This document shows positions 45,025 to 56,655 of a DNA stretch of 64,000 nt, piece by piece. The DNA is from Helicostylum pulchrum (taxonomy: Eukaryota > Mucoromycota > Mucoromycetes > Mucorales > Mucoraceae). Location: assembly GCA_025677825.1 (NCBI GenBank), contig JAIXMO010000018.1, positions 434,001 to 498,000 on the forward strand. Reading direction: 5' to 3'. A model generated the notes under the pieces. That model was not told where the DNA came from and made no database searches. It worked only from the letters and a program-made list of their open reading frames with translations. The translations under genes were made by a program, and so were the position numbers. The first letter of the stretch is position 1. Each line of letters opens with the position of its first letter.

Positions 45025-46640
45025 AGGATCCGCCACGTGAAGGCGGAAACACATCTGGTCCCGTCCGATCAGTTTCCATCACGGACCCCAGCTACTGCAC
45101 GGTACATGTCCAGACTACCTTACTTTGAACTGAGAACAGCCTCTAAATATCGCAGAAAACGACTGAGAAGATTGAAGCTTACGACGAAAAACTATGTTCA
45201 CGCAAGCACACAGATCATCTCATAGAGATTACACCTCGCCAGGCGTACACACCTACCACCACCCCAAGCTCGCGAGACACACAACCCAGATGAAGTCCTA
45301 TACTAGACCTGACGACCTAACCTTATTATGCAAATTTATGCTTCCGCACCGATGACTCCTTTGTACAGACGGGGCAATCAACCCACCATGGCTTCACGAA
45401 AAGACACTTAGATGCAGACAATATTTTTTCATCTTGATTTCACCTTCAGATCTGGAACCACCTGTTTCCACTTACGATTTCTTGACATGGTTTTAAAAAC
45501 TATAATTACCCAATTCTCACCAAGGATTAGGGAACACTGTCACCGAGATTTACGACCAACTCAAGTTCTTTCTTACTGATCCAGTATCGGCTATAAGAGG
45601 AAGCCAAAGAACACCAGCTTTTTTTTTTTTTTTTTTTTTTCATCAAAGTGACCAGCACCTTCTTGACCAAAGTGTCCAGCACCTTAAAAAAATTGTTTTT
45701 GTAAAGAGACCAGCCACCTCAATATACTCGCAAGAAAGAAAATGCCAAAAGCACCCTTTCAGTCTTCTTTCTTCTTTCTACCAAGGTGACCGATCTCCTT
45801 ACAAAATGACCAGCATTTTCTTATGACAAAATGTCCAGCATTTGTAGAGAGAGAGAAAGAGAGAGAGATAAAATGAGGAGATGCGGACAGAAGAGACAGG
45901 GGCCAAAGGAGCAGAAGAGTTGTTTCTAGACAAAATGTCCAGCATTTGTTGAGAGAAAAGGAGTGGAAGATTTTTTTTTTTTTTTTTTTTTTTGGCTGGT
46001 ATTCTTTAAAACCCTCAAATAGATGATACTTTCACAGTAATAGGAACTTGAGAAGAAAGTAAATCAAGGATACAGTGAACCCGTCACTAAGGATTAGATT
46101 AAGTAATTACAGTTAAAAAACCAGAGGTCAAGAAATCAGGGAAGCAAGCAGAACCATCACATCCAGTGAAACCAAGGTTAGAGAGAAAGCCTACACCTAG
46201 GAGCTTTCCGATTTACCACAGCAGGAAGAACGCTATATTAGTACGCCAGAGCCACCAGTACATCCACATAAACAAGTATTAAAAGGCGTCGGTCATCAGG
46301 AGTTATACAAGACCCATCCGAATAGCATGCCTCTTATTTACTTGAGGAGGTGTGTACATAACACCAAAAAGACCTTTGGCGCCATACCTGGAAAACCTCG
46401 AAGGTGTAACCGGTTATAAATGCTGCAATTTACTTCGTGCATACTTGTGACGACGCACCCCCTACCAACCAGCTTAGAAGACATACGGTATATAGAGCAT
46501 CAATCCATCACACGGCTTCAAAGAGCACCCGTTTCGGATACATCTGCGCCCCCAACAGGAGTACCTGGGATAAAAAAAATGTTAGTAGGTCGAAGTAAAA
46601 CTAGTATACACGTACCGTTATTGAAAAGAAAAGGAAAATA
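45025..46640. other. Compositionally distinct A/C-rich block with degenerate tandem repeats
   Basis: About 1.6 kb that is less AT-rich than its surroundings and rich in A and C on the plus strand. Between T tracts at 45620-45640 and 45970-45993 lies a degenerate repeat with core ACCAGCAYYTT or TCCAGCATTT after a CAAARTG word: 45644, 45668, 45781, 45801, 45826 and 45932. Short ORFs (44944-45225, basic, KYRRKRLRRLKLTTK; and 46420-46641) are present but unconvincing. It could be part of a transposon, a centromere-like or structural block, or a non-coding RNA locus; none is established. Confidence 0.45.
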
Positions 46641-47529
46641 ACCAGTACAAATTAAGGAAATTTCCTTTTCTTTATTCACTTATATTCACTCTTAATTCTT
46701 TGTCTGACTCTGCGTAGCATCAGTGTAATTCATACTCTGGCACAAGATAAGGCAATACTAGAGTAAGATTAAAAAAAAAGAGCAAGAGAAAGTATTTGCA
46801 GTTCTTTTTTCGTGATTTTTTTTTTTTTTTTCGTGATTTTTTTTTGTGATTTTTTTTTTTCATGATTTTTTTTTTCGTGATTTTTTTCGACAAACTTGAT
46901 GAAATCTAGATATTCAAAGGATTAGTAATCCAGAGTAGTAAAAAAAAAACACCATGAAACACTTTTCTCGCTTCATGTGTAGCGCTTTTTTTTAATACTT
47001 ATTTTGTCCAAAACTTGTTTTCGGTATTTCCTATTTAAGTAAAAAAAATTCGTTATACCCAGCAACTACTATGTCTACAATAAATTTATTTCATTCTTTT
47101 AAACTTAGTACAACAACTATCATAATCTATTGAAAAAAAAAATGTATGACATCTTATGTAAGTATATAGAAACAGAAAGTGGGAGTGAAGTTTGATTACT
47201 TCGCGCGTCACAAATAAATTCCTGCATTATGCAAACGCGTATATCTTAACAGTGTCCGTTAAAGTAGATGGAAGTAGTCTAATATGTCATTATAGTCAGC
47301 GCTGATAACAAGGTAAAGGTAAAGGTAAAAAAAAACCATTCATATGCTTCAAATTTTGAAGTGGTAAGAAAACAATAATATGATTTTTTTTTAAAAATTG
47401 CTGCGGAAATTGGCGTGATGAGGTCATCCCTCTTTTTTTTCTTTTTTTTTTTTGGTATTTAAGAACTTTTTTCTTCTTTGTTTTTTTCTTTTCTTTTTAT
47501 TTATTATTCATAAAATATTATTACTCTCA
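46641..47529. other. AT-rich stretch with a short tandem repeat
   Basis: Five units of CGTGATT or CATGATT followed by a run of T occupy 46810-46887. A pyrimidine-rich leader at 47430-47500 is the likely promoter and leader of the gene at 47530. Confidence 0.45.
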
Positions 47530-48079
47530 ATGTTGGTTTTAAACCTTGTCTTACTCTTCCTCAGCGCTTCCTTTTTTTCGGTGTTAACTAACACTTCAAC
47601 TGCCCTATATTTCGTCCGCTGTAAGTAACTTTTTTTTTTCTTCTAAAAATAAATGGTAACCATGAACACTTTATTATTTTGTAGCTGCTCGGTACACCTC
47701 GGGTTTGAATTTTTTTTATCCCTTTGTACCAAACTTTGCCTCTCCCGACGTTTGGGAAAAAACCTTTTCTGGAAAGGTTTGTAAACCCTTCACCCCGAAG
47801 GGTTTGTTTCAAAATGTGTTCTCTCCTGGTGTCTGCTTTTTGGCCGAAGAGCCAAAAGGCTTGATGGTTATTCCTCCTCCTGCCTCTCCTTTCCCCTCCT
47901 TCTGTCCGTTTGACCCCCTCCCACCCCTTTTTAAGCTCATCTCCAGAGCAAAGGCTTTCGCTTCAACAGCGAAAGCTTTGTACCAAAAGCTGCAAGTAGA
48001 AGGGCTTAACCCCAACTACTTGCGGTTTGTTCTCAATATGGCCTTCGGGTTAATCGCCGCCATACAACTTGTATTATAA
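47530..48079 (+). CDS. Predicted secreted/membrane protein with hairpin-rich coding sequence
   Basis: Two exons (47530-47620 and 47685-48079; GTAAGT donor, TTTGTAG acceptor) give 161 residues. The N-terminus MLVLNLVLLFLSASFFSVLT is a signal peptide or anchor. The body is Pro/Phe-rich (VIPPPASPFPSFCPFDPLPP). The C-terminal FVLNMAFGLIAAIQLVL is a second hydrophobic helix. No family is recognised. The coding sequence holds five short inverted repeats: 47760-47780, 47783-47805, 47835-47860, 47950-47980 and 47992-48023. Each has a stem of 7-12 base pairs. GC content is higher than in the flanks. Such palindromes are known from fungal organelle DNA, but the intron points to a nuclear gene. Confidence 0.6.
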
Positions 48080-48588
48080 AAAAATAATAAAATTATTTGT
48101 CTAAACATATACTGTCTTTTTTTTTTATATATTATACACTATATAAAAAGTCATTTTAACAGTGAATATAAATGGAAATAGAAAGTGGGGGAAAGTCCTA
48201 TTATCTCTCGTGCCCCCAAAGATAACGGAAGTCATACGCCTGAAAAGCTGTTTTATAAGTACACAAAAAAAAAAAGGGAGGTCAAGTCGCTCCGTATTTG
48301 TTTACTCTAATCGATCAATCAAATTTGATTTTAGTCAGACTGTTACGGGTTTGTAACACCTTACCCACCTATCGGGTTCCATTTTTTATATATATCTACA
48401 GCCTATCATTACTTTTAATGGTGGATATATATGGTGGATATATATGGAAACTTTTGATACTCATGCGCAGGCGCTAAAAGTTAAAAAAAAAAAAAGGACA
48501 TCGCGTTTTGACAGAAAGGTTTGTTGACAGGTTAGGGAGACTTGACACCTATTGACAATCCATTTGTGTACAAGTGTTGATTATAACG

Positions 48589-48625
<37 letters not shown>

Positions 48626-48932
48626 ATTAAAAAAATAAAAAAGAAGAACCATCGCACCAAAGGATTTTTTTTTAAAAAATTGCTGCGAAATTTTAAAATT
48701 TACTTATAATGATTGTGTAAAAAAATGAAAAAAAAACCTTTAGTGTGATAGAGATGTTAAAATGAGGAGTGGTTTTTTTTATATACTGTAACGGATTTGA
48801 GTTTTATAATAATTTCCATTTTCTTATTCAAAAAAAAATTATGAAGGGCTATTTTTTTTTCCTCTTCTTCTCTGTCTCAAACACACATACACACACTCAC
48901 TCTCACTGCCTCCATTTTTTTTGACTTAAAGT
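48080..48932. other. AT-rich stretch with a (CT)n microsatellite
   Basis: (CT)n at 48591-48623 and a doubled GGTGGATATATAT word at 48420-48445. The sequence before 48933 is pyrimidine-rich and probably the promoter and leader of the next gene. Confidence 0.5.
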
Positions 48933-49487
48933 ATGACTGATTATCAAAACCGAGCTGAAAGACGCAGTGTACAACTCGTCGAGCTGCGCAAAATCCGAAC
49001 TGAAAATAAACAAGAAATGAAGGCCTCCCGTAGCAAGTATTTTAACTACAACACAAAGATGTTCAGAAAGACTTTATTTTACCAGCACTTAAAGCAAGCA
49101 AGTCAAATGAATACTGCTGTCGATAGTCCGGCTACTGGTACATATAAAGAAGAAGGTCACTCTCCTCTAACTGATACTACTACGGCTTTATATAGCTACG
49201 GACGTACTCCTATCACTGAGGTATATCAAGAAGAAGGCAAAATTCGCGTAATTTACAATCGTACCAATCAAACTGTTGAAAATACCCACGCTACTGATAT
49301 CACTGAAGAGGCTTTCTCTATTCAAACCGATAAGAGAGAATGTGATGCTGTAGAAGCTTCTAGTTCTGGAACTGGTACTGTAGCCGTTATGGCTGATGAA
49401 GAAGCTAAAGTCATTGTTAAGGACGTTAATAGTACCCAAGATGTCAACAGTTTCAAATTGAAGCGGAATATATTACTTTTTATTTAA
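48933..49487 (+). CDS. Hypothetical charged protein
   Basis: ORF of 184 residues from ATG 48933. The N-terminal 50 residues are basic (SVQLVELRKIRTENKQEMKA); the rest is rich in Thr, Glu and Ser (TDTTTALYSYGRTPITEVYQ). No domain, signal or membrane segment recognised. Downstream, 49560-49840 has a similar acidic, Gln-rich open stretch (KDDEAVQQQQQEEEMFLV, then YEKSMKGVAWTVTP) and a last piece SVTPSIMGRVKKSAANTAIR after a TTAACAG acceptor, so the true gene may have further exons. No donor in the right phase was found to join them, so the gene could be broken. Confidence 0.4.
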   Translation: MTDYQNRAERRSVQLVELRKIRTENKQEMKASRSKYFNYNTKMFRKTLFYQHLKQASQMNTAVDSPATGTYKEEGHSPLTDTTTALYSYGRTPITEVYQEEGKIRVIYNRTNQTVENTHATDITEEAFSIQTDKRECDAVEASSSGTGTVAVMADEEAKVIVKDVNSTQDVNSFKLKRNILLFI

Positions 49488-50767
49488 TTACACATGTTTG
49501 ATTGCTCCGATGCAGCGGTTAATGCAGTAGACCGATAAAATACAAAGCTAGGTAAGAACAAGAAGGGTGCAGAGGAACCTCTTGATGAAAAAGATGATGA
49601 CGTTCGTAAAGATGATGAGGCCGTACAACAACAACAACAAGAAGAAGAAATGTTTCTAGTATCAGAAAAGAAGATAGACTCGAGTTTCTATGAAAAGTCT
49701 ATGAAAGGAGTAGCATGGACGGTAACACCACTAGCTAGTATCGAGGGCGTTATTCGTGAAGAGACAGCTTCTTTGTTGATTACACCACCGCAAAGTATCA
49801 CTGGCTTTGTTTTTAACAGGCTTTATCTGTAACGCCTAGTATTATGGGTAGAGTGAAAAAGTCTGCTGCTAATACAGCTATTCGATAAGTGGCCTTTTCC
49901 CCTGTTGAAGGGGTCAAAAAGAAAAGATTACGAAGTTCAAAGGTGAGCTTTCACTTGAAAAGAATGAACCGAGCGGTAAACTAATAAACCTTTTTTAAAA
50001 ATATGTACTTAGAAGAAGACTGGAACAGTTGTTCCAAAGAATAAAACAGTTTAGAAAAGATTATTCAACTAATCTATTTCCTAAGCTAAAACTATAAAGA
50101 TTATTTAACTAATCTAAAATATTATATTACTTTACTTTATCATTTTATGTACACTTGTTTCACGCGAGGAAGTTAAAAAAAAACCGTTGTATTTAAGTTT
50201 GGTATTTTTATTAAGAACATTGTTACGCTATTGATCATAATATTTTAAAAGTAAAAAAAAAAAAAAAAAAAACGACAAGAAAAAGGAGCGAGGAAAAAGA
50301 GAAAAGTTTGCATTAATCGCAGATATTACTCTCTCAGGTATATTTTATTTTAAAGGGGACTACTTAAAATGAGAAGACAGTACAACGAACGTCTTTGACA
50401 GGCACAGGATAACTCAATCCGTCTATTTCTAAAAAAAAAATAATGATCATTAGATTTTCTATTTATTCTATCTTTTCTTTTTCCCTTTTCCACCTTTCCT
50501 TTTCCTTTTTAACTGTAAATTCATACATAAGCATATAATTTACGTCCGCATCTTTCAAAATAATCTTTTTCCGTAGTATGGTGGTACGTCAAGAACTTTT
50601 TTGGTTTCCTCAGAAATTACAGGATCACCTCAAATTGTCCCGGATGCAAAAGTCAAGTCCTGAAATGAAAGGCCGTACGAGAATTCATTTGTAAAATAAT
50701 TAATACGATTCAAAAAATTCCTTGGAATGGGTATTAAGATAATCTAAAAACGGTAATTTGTTTTCAG
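49488..50767. other. Possible further exons of the 48.9 kb gene, then gene-free DNA
   Basis: The coding-like pieces at 49560-49890 are described with the preceding gene. After 49900 the sequence is AT-rich. ACACTTGTTTCACGCGAGGA (50155) resembles a piece within the R1 copy at 43505. Confidence 0.35.
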
Positions 50768-51025
50768 GCTATATGTAAGTTTAACATTATGGCATCGTTT
50801 GTAGCAGATGCTCATTCGCCACTTTCTTTGGTATACATAGGTTTAAAAATCACTTTTTACACTGTACAATTACAACATGACAAGATGTATGTTATGACGG
50901 AAATTATGGGTATTAGACTTCCGGTATTGCTAGAAGATTTACCTACCATGCTTCTAAAGTTCTCAATGTTTTTACTTATAAAAACATTTTTAACACGCAT
51001 GAAATATTTTCAAATACCACTGTAA
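50768..51025 (+). pseudogene. C-terminal remnant of a lineage-specific protein
   Basis: After a TTTTCAG acceptor the plus strand reads ICKFNIMASFVADAHSPLSL, then GLKITFYTVQLQHDKMYVMT and GIRLPVLLEDLPTMLLKFSM to a TAA at 51025. It aligns in layout with the tails at 41.2 kb (GLEADIYAIRL...DIDLP) and 58.4 kb (GFKAVLSVLKL...FQFP): G-x(4)-hydrophobic core, an x-Y-V/A strand, then a hydrophobic-P turn and a helix. No upstream exons could be joined, so it is a fragment. Confidence 0.5.
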
Positions 51026-51526
51026 AAAGCAAAACGACAGAAATAGTTCTTTTATTACCATGATCTCTTTCTGAAGATTTGATCTCGATAATAAAAATCG
51101 TGCTTCGTCACTAATAGTTCATAATTTTGTTTTAAAACACGCTATCTATAGCCACCCTTTAAGTTTATTCAAGTAAACTGAATAATTCAAGTAAATTTTT
51201 TTTTTCAGTGCCTATGTTCGGATTACACCCTTACTTAGAGTGGCTACTATTCTTACAAACTAATATACAATATGGACACCATTAAAAACAAACTTAAACC
51301 GTTTACTGAGAAGTAAAAGCCTAAGCGCTATCTTAAACGGTTTATTTCCTCCAAAAAAGGCAAGTTAAACATCTGAAAATTAATTTTTTTAACAGGTGGA
51401 ACGACTGTATTAAAGTTGGTTTACCATGTGATTCCTAAAAAAAAATAATAATAATAAATATAATGCGAAACTAATACGTTTTGTTTCCTTCTTTTTTCCT
51501 CCCATTTATACACTCTTTCCCAAATA
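51026..51526. other. Gene-free stretch
   Basis: AT-rich. A weak relative of the 6.9/32.2/38.1 kb module (CCCTTACTTAGAGTGGCTAC) occurs at 51227-51250. The end holds the promoter of the 51527 gene. Confidence 0.35.
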
Positions 51527-51872
51527 ATGACTAAAGAAGACACCACATTTGTTTCCGCCCCTGAAGGTAAGTTACATATATAAAAAACTACATATATAGT
51601 AAAGAGAGAGGGTTTACTTATTTAATATATATATTGGTGCAATAGCAGGCGACACTACTGTCAGTGCTGTAGATATGTTAAAATTGTTAGAATCCCTTCA
51701 CTTGGACGCCTCTGATACATCCTTAAAAGAACTTTTAGAAAAGGCAAAGAATGGCCAACCTGTTGATCGCGATACCCTTATGAATACTGTAGCCACCTTG
51801 TTATCTGACGATACAGAACACCTTAGCGAATTAACTGGATCTATTGGTGATTTTGAAATCAGTTTTAAATAA
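51527..51872 (+). CDS. Small helical protein, unknown
   Basis: Two exons (51527-51566 and 51646-51872) give 88 residues. The protein is acidic and mostly helical (VDMLKLLESLHLDASDTSLK, then ELLEKAKNGQPVDRDTLMNT). No known domain recognised; size and composition suggest a small soluble protein or complex subunit. The acceptor is a tandem CAATAGCAG, and both AGs keep the frame, so forms of 88 and 87 residues (with or without one Ala) are possible. Confidence 0.7.
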
Positions 51873-53192
51873 AAAAGTCTATATCCCCACATCTATTCCC
51901 CTTCACTGCTACTTTTTTTTTTATGTCTTTTTTTCCCCCTTTTCCAATTTTGGAATGAGTGAGTAAGATACTGATTGTTTAGAAAAATACAGCACATCAT
52001 TTTTCTATGTCTGTAAGTAGCTAAAATAATGGAAACGATGTAGTTTAGATGGACACTCATTTCAAACATGACTTCAAATGTTGACCCAGACCCTGTCAGG
52101 TAAGGATGTCCTATCTAATAACTTCGTAAGAAACCCGTTAGTTATCTAACTATCAACCCTGAATGTCACGCACATTAAAATATCGTGAATAATACTTTCC
52201 TTTTGTCAGAACCACAGAGGGGTAGTTCCCAGCCTAAATAGAAGTCACAACATGTCCTGTACGACATTTTCACTTCCAAAAAAAACTTATGTGATTCAAT
52301 ACAAAGTGTAGCTTTAGTCAATAGATAGCGTGGGTTTGATTTGTTTTAAAAAAAAGTAAGCATCAGTTCCGGTTTTATAAGTAGAATGTCTCAAGTAACA
52401 GAGTAAAATAAAAGATTCAAGTAAAAAGCATAGTACAATGGAATAAGTAAAGTCCAATGAAATTCATATACGACATAAAATATAGACATAAACTATAGAA
52501 TAAAATATTAAATGAAAGTGAGCCAAGGTAAAAACGTTTTGGAAGCTAAGAGATGTACATGTAAGATTAAATTCAAAAAAGATCCCCGTGTAACCTTAAT
52601 CCGCACGACATTACAGAAGTGCCCGAAAAATAAACTTGATATTAAAAACTCGTTGATGTTTACATTGTAAGTTAACTCCGTAAAATATGTTCCTTTTTTA
52701 TAACAATTTTCTTTTAGAGTGTATAACAGACGACAACTGCACTGATTGTCAAACAACGTAGAGATATTTATCAAAAAACGTTTGTTTTAGAACGGCTTAT
52801 GTACGTAGTAGGTACTTGTTGCAAATAAAGACTAAGTCGAACGCATGAAAAAAAAATTACCACACTTTTCCTGCGCATAACCCTGAGATCCAGAAGTAAG
52901 TGATCCCTGAAATGTCAAAATAAAAATGATTTTATAACAAAACTATCTAGATTTTTAAAAGTTCCATAGCCTTATAATATGCGTATCCATTTTTTTTAAA
53001 AGTTCGATGGCTTTATAAATGTTACGTGTAAAAAACATAACATGTCATCAAGTTTAAACCTGGATGTGCAAGACTCCAAATTTGTGAGTGCCAACAGTCA
53101 CCTTTTTTTTAAAAAAAAGTGATATCTAAGCCACGGTTAACTAATCTGATGTGATTTTTTTTTGCAAGTATATTTTAACTTTTTTTTTAACA
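51873..53192. other. Gene-free stretch
   Basis: AT-rich, no convincing gene. An ORF on the minus strand at 52508-52774 has no recognisable features. A diverged direct repeat (TTTTTAAAAGTTCCATAGCC and TTTTAAAAGTTCGATGGCTT) stands at 52953 and 52992. Confidence 0.4.
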
Positions 53193-54201
<1,009 letters not shown>

Positions 54202-54849
54202 AAAGAAAAAATAATGTACATAAAATAAAATATAATTATTATGACCTGTAGATATGATTAAAAAAAGGGCGATAACAGGTTTCATCACATTTAACGGATA
54301 TGCAACATTTTAAACCAATGGCATTTTTATTACTATTTAAAGCCTTAAAACATTAAGGTCGGATTCATCCGGAATCATTTCATCCATTATGCAGGAGACT
54401 TTTGTTCGTGACAGCCCGCTATCTATTACTATGCTCTACATTAAAAGGAGTAGGAAAAAGTAGATATAAAAAGAGCGTATTTTTTCTTTACGTTTTTTCT
54501 TTTCTTTTTTCTTTGTATGCAAAAATAAAAACTACCAAAAAAAAAAAACTTCATTAAATATGACCCAATCTACCGTCATGCTCTGACTTGTTTCTCTCAA
54601 GTAAAAAAAAACAGAAAATAATGCTTCCTTCTTCTTTATTTGGCGGTGTTACCCGGCCGAGTGGTTTTCAGCACTCAATTCACGTTATATGTACCCCTTT
54701 TTTTTTTTTTCAAAACAGCAGAAATAATAATAAAAGAATTTTTATGACCCAAAAATCTGGTTTTATATTTTTTTTTACATCTCCGTTATTGCAAAGGGGC
54801 GAATCTTTTTTTTTCTTTCTTTTTTCTTTTTTGTAGTCGAGAAAATAAT
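54202..54849. other. Intergenic TRM8 to Rieske gene
   Basis: AT-rich 3' flank, then a pyrimidine-rich stretch up to the next start. A short open stretch at 54621-54690 (GGVTRPSGFQHSIHV) cannot be joined in frame to the next gene because a TAA precedes its ATG. Confidence 0.4.
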
Positions 54850-55521
54850 ATGTTTGAGCCAACTATAAAGTATAGAAGAGTCAATGACCCACCAAAAGAC
54901 ATTTCACACTCATTAAACGAGCTGAGCATTACTAATGACGAAGCAGCCAAAAGTAACAAAGCCGCAGAGACTGCTGTCAAGGACAATAATATAGCAACAC
55001 AGCCTACTGCTAAAGCTACAGAGGTTGATAAGGTAACCAAATTCGAGCCAAGGATAGCAGAGATCGCTAAGACAACCAAATTCGAGCCACAAATAGAAGA
55101 GGTAGAACAACCGTTACCGACCTCAAATGATACAAAAATAGATGATACCGTAAAAGCCGAACCGGCTCTTAAAGAAGTACCTGCGTCAGTTCCTGAATAC
55201 ACATTTGAAGAAGAAGAAGAAGATGGCTCAATTGAAGTGGATCCAAAGGACAAGGAGCGTATTATAGTGACACTTTCTACTGGTAAACAATTCTCTGCGG
55301 ATAGGTATTGCCCTCATGCAGGTGCAGATCTTTCTTATCATGGTAGGGTGAGCGAACACGATTACCCTCCTGAAATTGGACCTGTCTTGATGTGTCCTAT
55401 CCATTATTGGGAATTTGCATTGGAGAAGGAAGGTAAAGGCGGTAGTGGATGGGCCACTATTAATGCTTGTCCGATTGAGGTTGCCGAAAAATGTGCTTCT
55501 GATAAAAAAATAGACTGGTGA
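54850..55521 (+). CDS. Rieske-type [2Fe-2S] protein with low-complexity N-terminus
   Basis: Single-exon ORF of 223 residues. The C-terminal 90 residues carry a Rieske iron-sulfur site: C154-P-H156 in DRYCPHAGADL and C182-P-I-H185 in LMCPIHYWEFAL, 28 residues between the first and second cysteine, as in soluble Rieske ferredoxin domains. The N-terminal 130 residues are Lys/Glu/Ala-rich, with a doubled TKFEPRIAE / TKFEPQIEE unit and an acidic EEEEEDGS end. No membrane helix or presequence is evident, so it is more like a soluble ferredoxin-like or oxygenase-associated protein than the bc1 subunit. Partner and substrate are unknown. The frame is closed by TAA directly upstream, so this ATG is the start unless a spliced leader exists. 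Confidence 0.82.
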   Translation: MFEPTIKYRRVNDPPKDISHSLNELSITNDEAAKSNKAAETAVKDNNIATQPTAKATEVDKVTKFEPRIAEIAKTTKFEPQIEEVEQPLPTSNDTKIDDTVKAEPALKEVPASVPEYTFEEEEEDGSIEVDPKDKERIIVTLSTGKQFSADRYCPHAGADLSYHGRVSEHDYPPEIGPVLMCPIHYWEFALEKEGKGGSGWATINACPIEVAEKCASDKKIDW

Positions 55522-55840
55522 ATAATTTTATAGATTATCTACCACATCTAGAAAAAAAAAAAAAAAGTCCCGAGAATAAAATCCTTTTTGATATCCTTTA
55601 TTAATCAAGTCTCGAAATTCTAGTATGCATTACATTAGTGCAAGTAGTTATTTGTTTATTTATGTTAAATGTGATAAATTTTTAGTTGGTGATTTTTTTT
55701 ATTATTAAGAATAAATTTTTATGCGTTGATTGGGGGAAAAAAAAGTATATACATATACAGACACAAATAAAAAGAGAAAAGGGAAATAGAAAGATATGTA
55801 CATGAAAGAAATCAAATAAAAAGGGGAAATATACATCAAA

Positions 55841-56655
55841 TTAGAGAGAGTTATCAGAATCACGTCTTCCAGGCCGAATACGAAGACGTTGCGGGGTTCC
55901 ATTAGAGACTGGTGTACGGACCATAAGAGCAACCGGGAGATCTGATCTGTCGGCAATAAACACAGTTGCTTGAACCACAAAGCCAAAGTTTTCAAAGAAG
56001 TTAACACTAGGGGGATCAATAGCTTCAACATACACGGGATATTTAGCATCGTCCGCTTTATCCAACACAAATTGCACCAAGGCATGGCCGTACCCTTTAT
56101 GTTGTTCATGAGGCAGCACGCCAATATAACCAATGGTGATATAATGAGGATACCTCGACATCACCTTGCGCTTCGTTTTATCACAGGAGGCACCAACTTT
56201 AGTTACTGCTCGTAATGCAGATGTCCAACCAATTAACCTAGCTAATTTAGCTGTGCTAAGAATACGAGGCCAAGAGAGTCCATTGGTGTTATTTGTCCAG
56301 GTAAGTACACCCTTACACCCTTCGACTTGAATGGCGAAATCTCGGCTTTGAAGTGACGCTTGATTAATCATACTTTTAAAAAGTGTGGATAGAAATTCTT
56401 CATGCTTCTTTTGGTCTAGGCCGCGAACACACCATCCCATGATAGAGTTCTTTAAATAGGCTTCGGTCAACGAACAGGCAGCTTCTTTAAACGCACCTAA
56501 TTATTAAATGTGTTGGTATAAATTATATTGCGTTTTATTGGGTATTTTTTACCTTTAATAACAGGGCGAACATTGACTGTGTGATGGCTTAAGTTGACAG
56601 TGATTTTACGACTTATATGTCTATCTTCTTCAATTGCGGATGCGGTCAAGGACAT
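55841..56655 (-). CDS. GNAT-family N-acetyltransferase
   Basis: Two exons (56553-56655, 55841-56496) give 252 residues. The GNAT core is visible: IGYIGVLPHEQHKGYGHALV (acetyl-CoA pyrophosphate loop, H-K-G-Y-G) followed by YVEAIDPPSVNFFENFGFV (the P-x-x-x-x-F-Y/F-x-x-x-G-F motif). The N-terminal part (LTEAYLKNSIMGWCVRGL, then FAIQVEGCKGVLTWTNN) matches the fungal GNAT proteins with DUF-like N-terminal halves. Acceptor substrate unknown. The C-terminus is basic and Arg-rich (TPQRLRIRPGRRDSDNSL). Confidence 0.85.

Noticed and set aside
45050..45110. GGTCCCGTCCGATC, resembling the core of 5S rRNA
   Set aside because: Only about 14 bases match; the following AAGTTAAGC and the internal control region are absent.
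54650..54720. CCGGCCGAGTGG, resembling a tRNA D-arm box A
   Set aside because: No anticodon stem, no T-arm box B within the right distance.
54786..55253. 155-residue frame antisense to the Rieske gene, Ser/Leu-rich
   Set aside because: Product of the low-complexity N-terminal codons read backwards.
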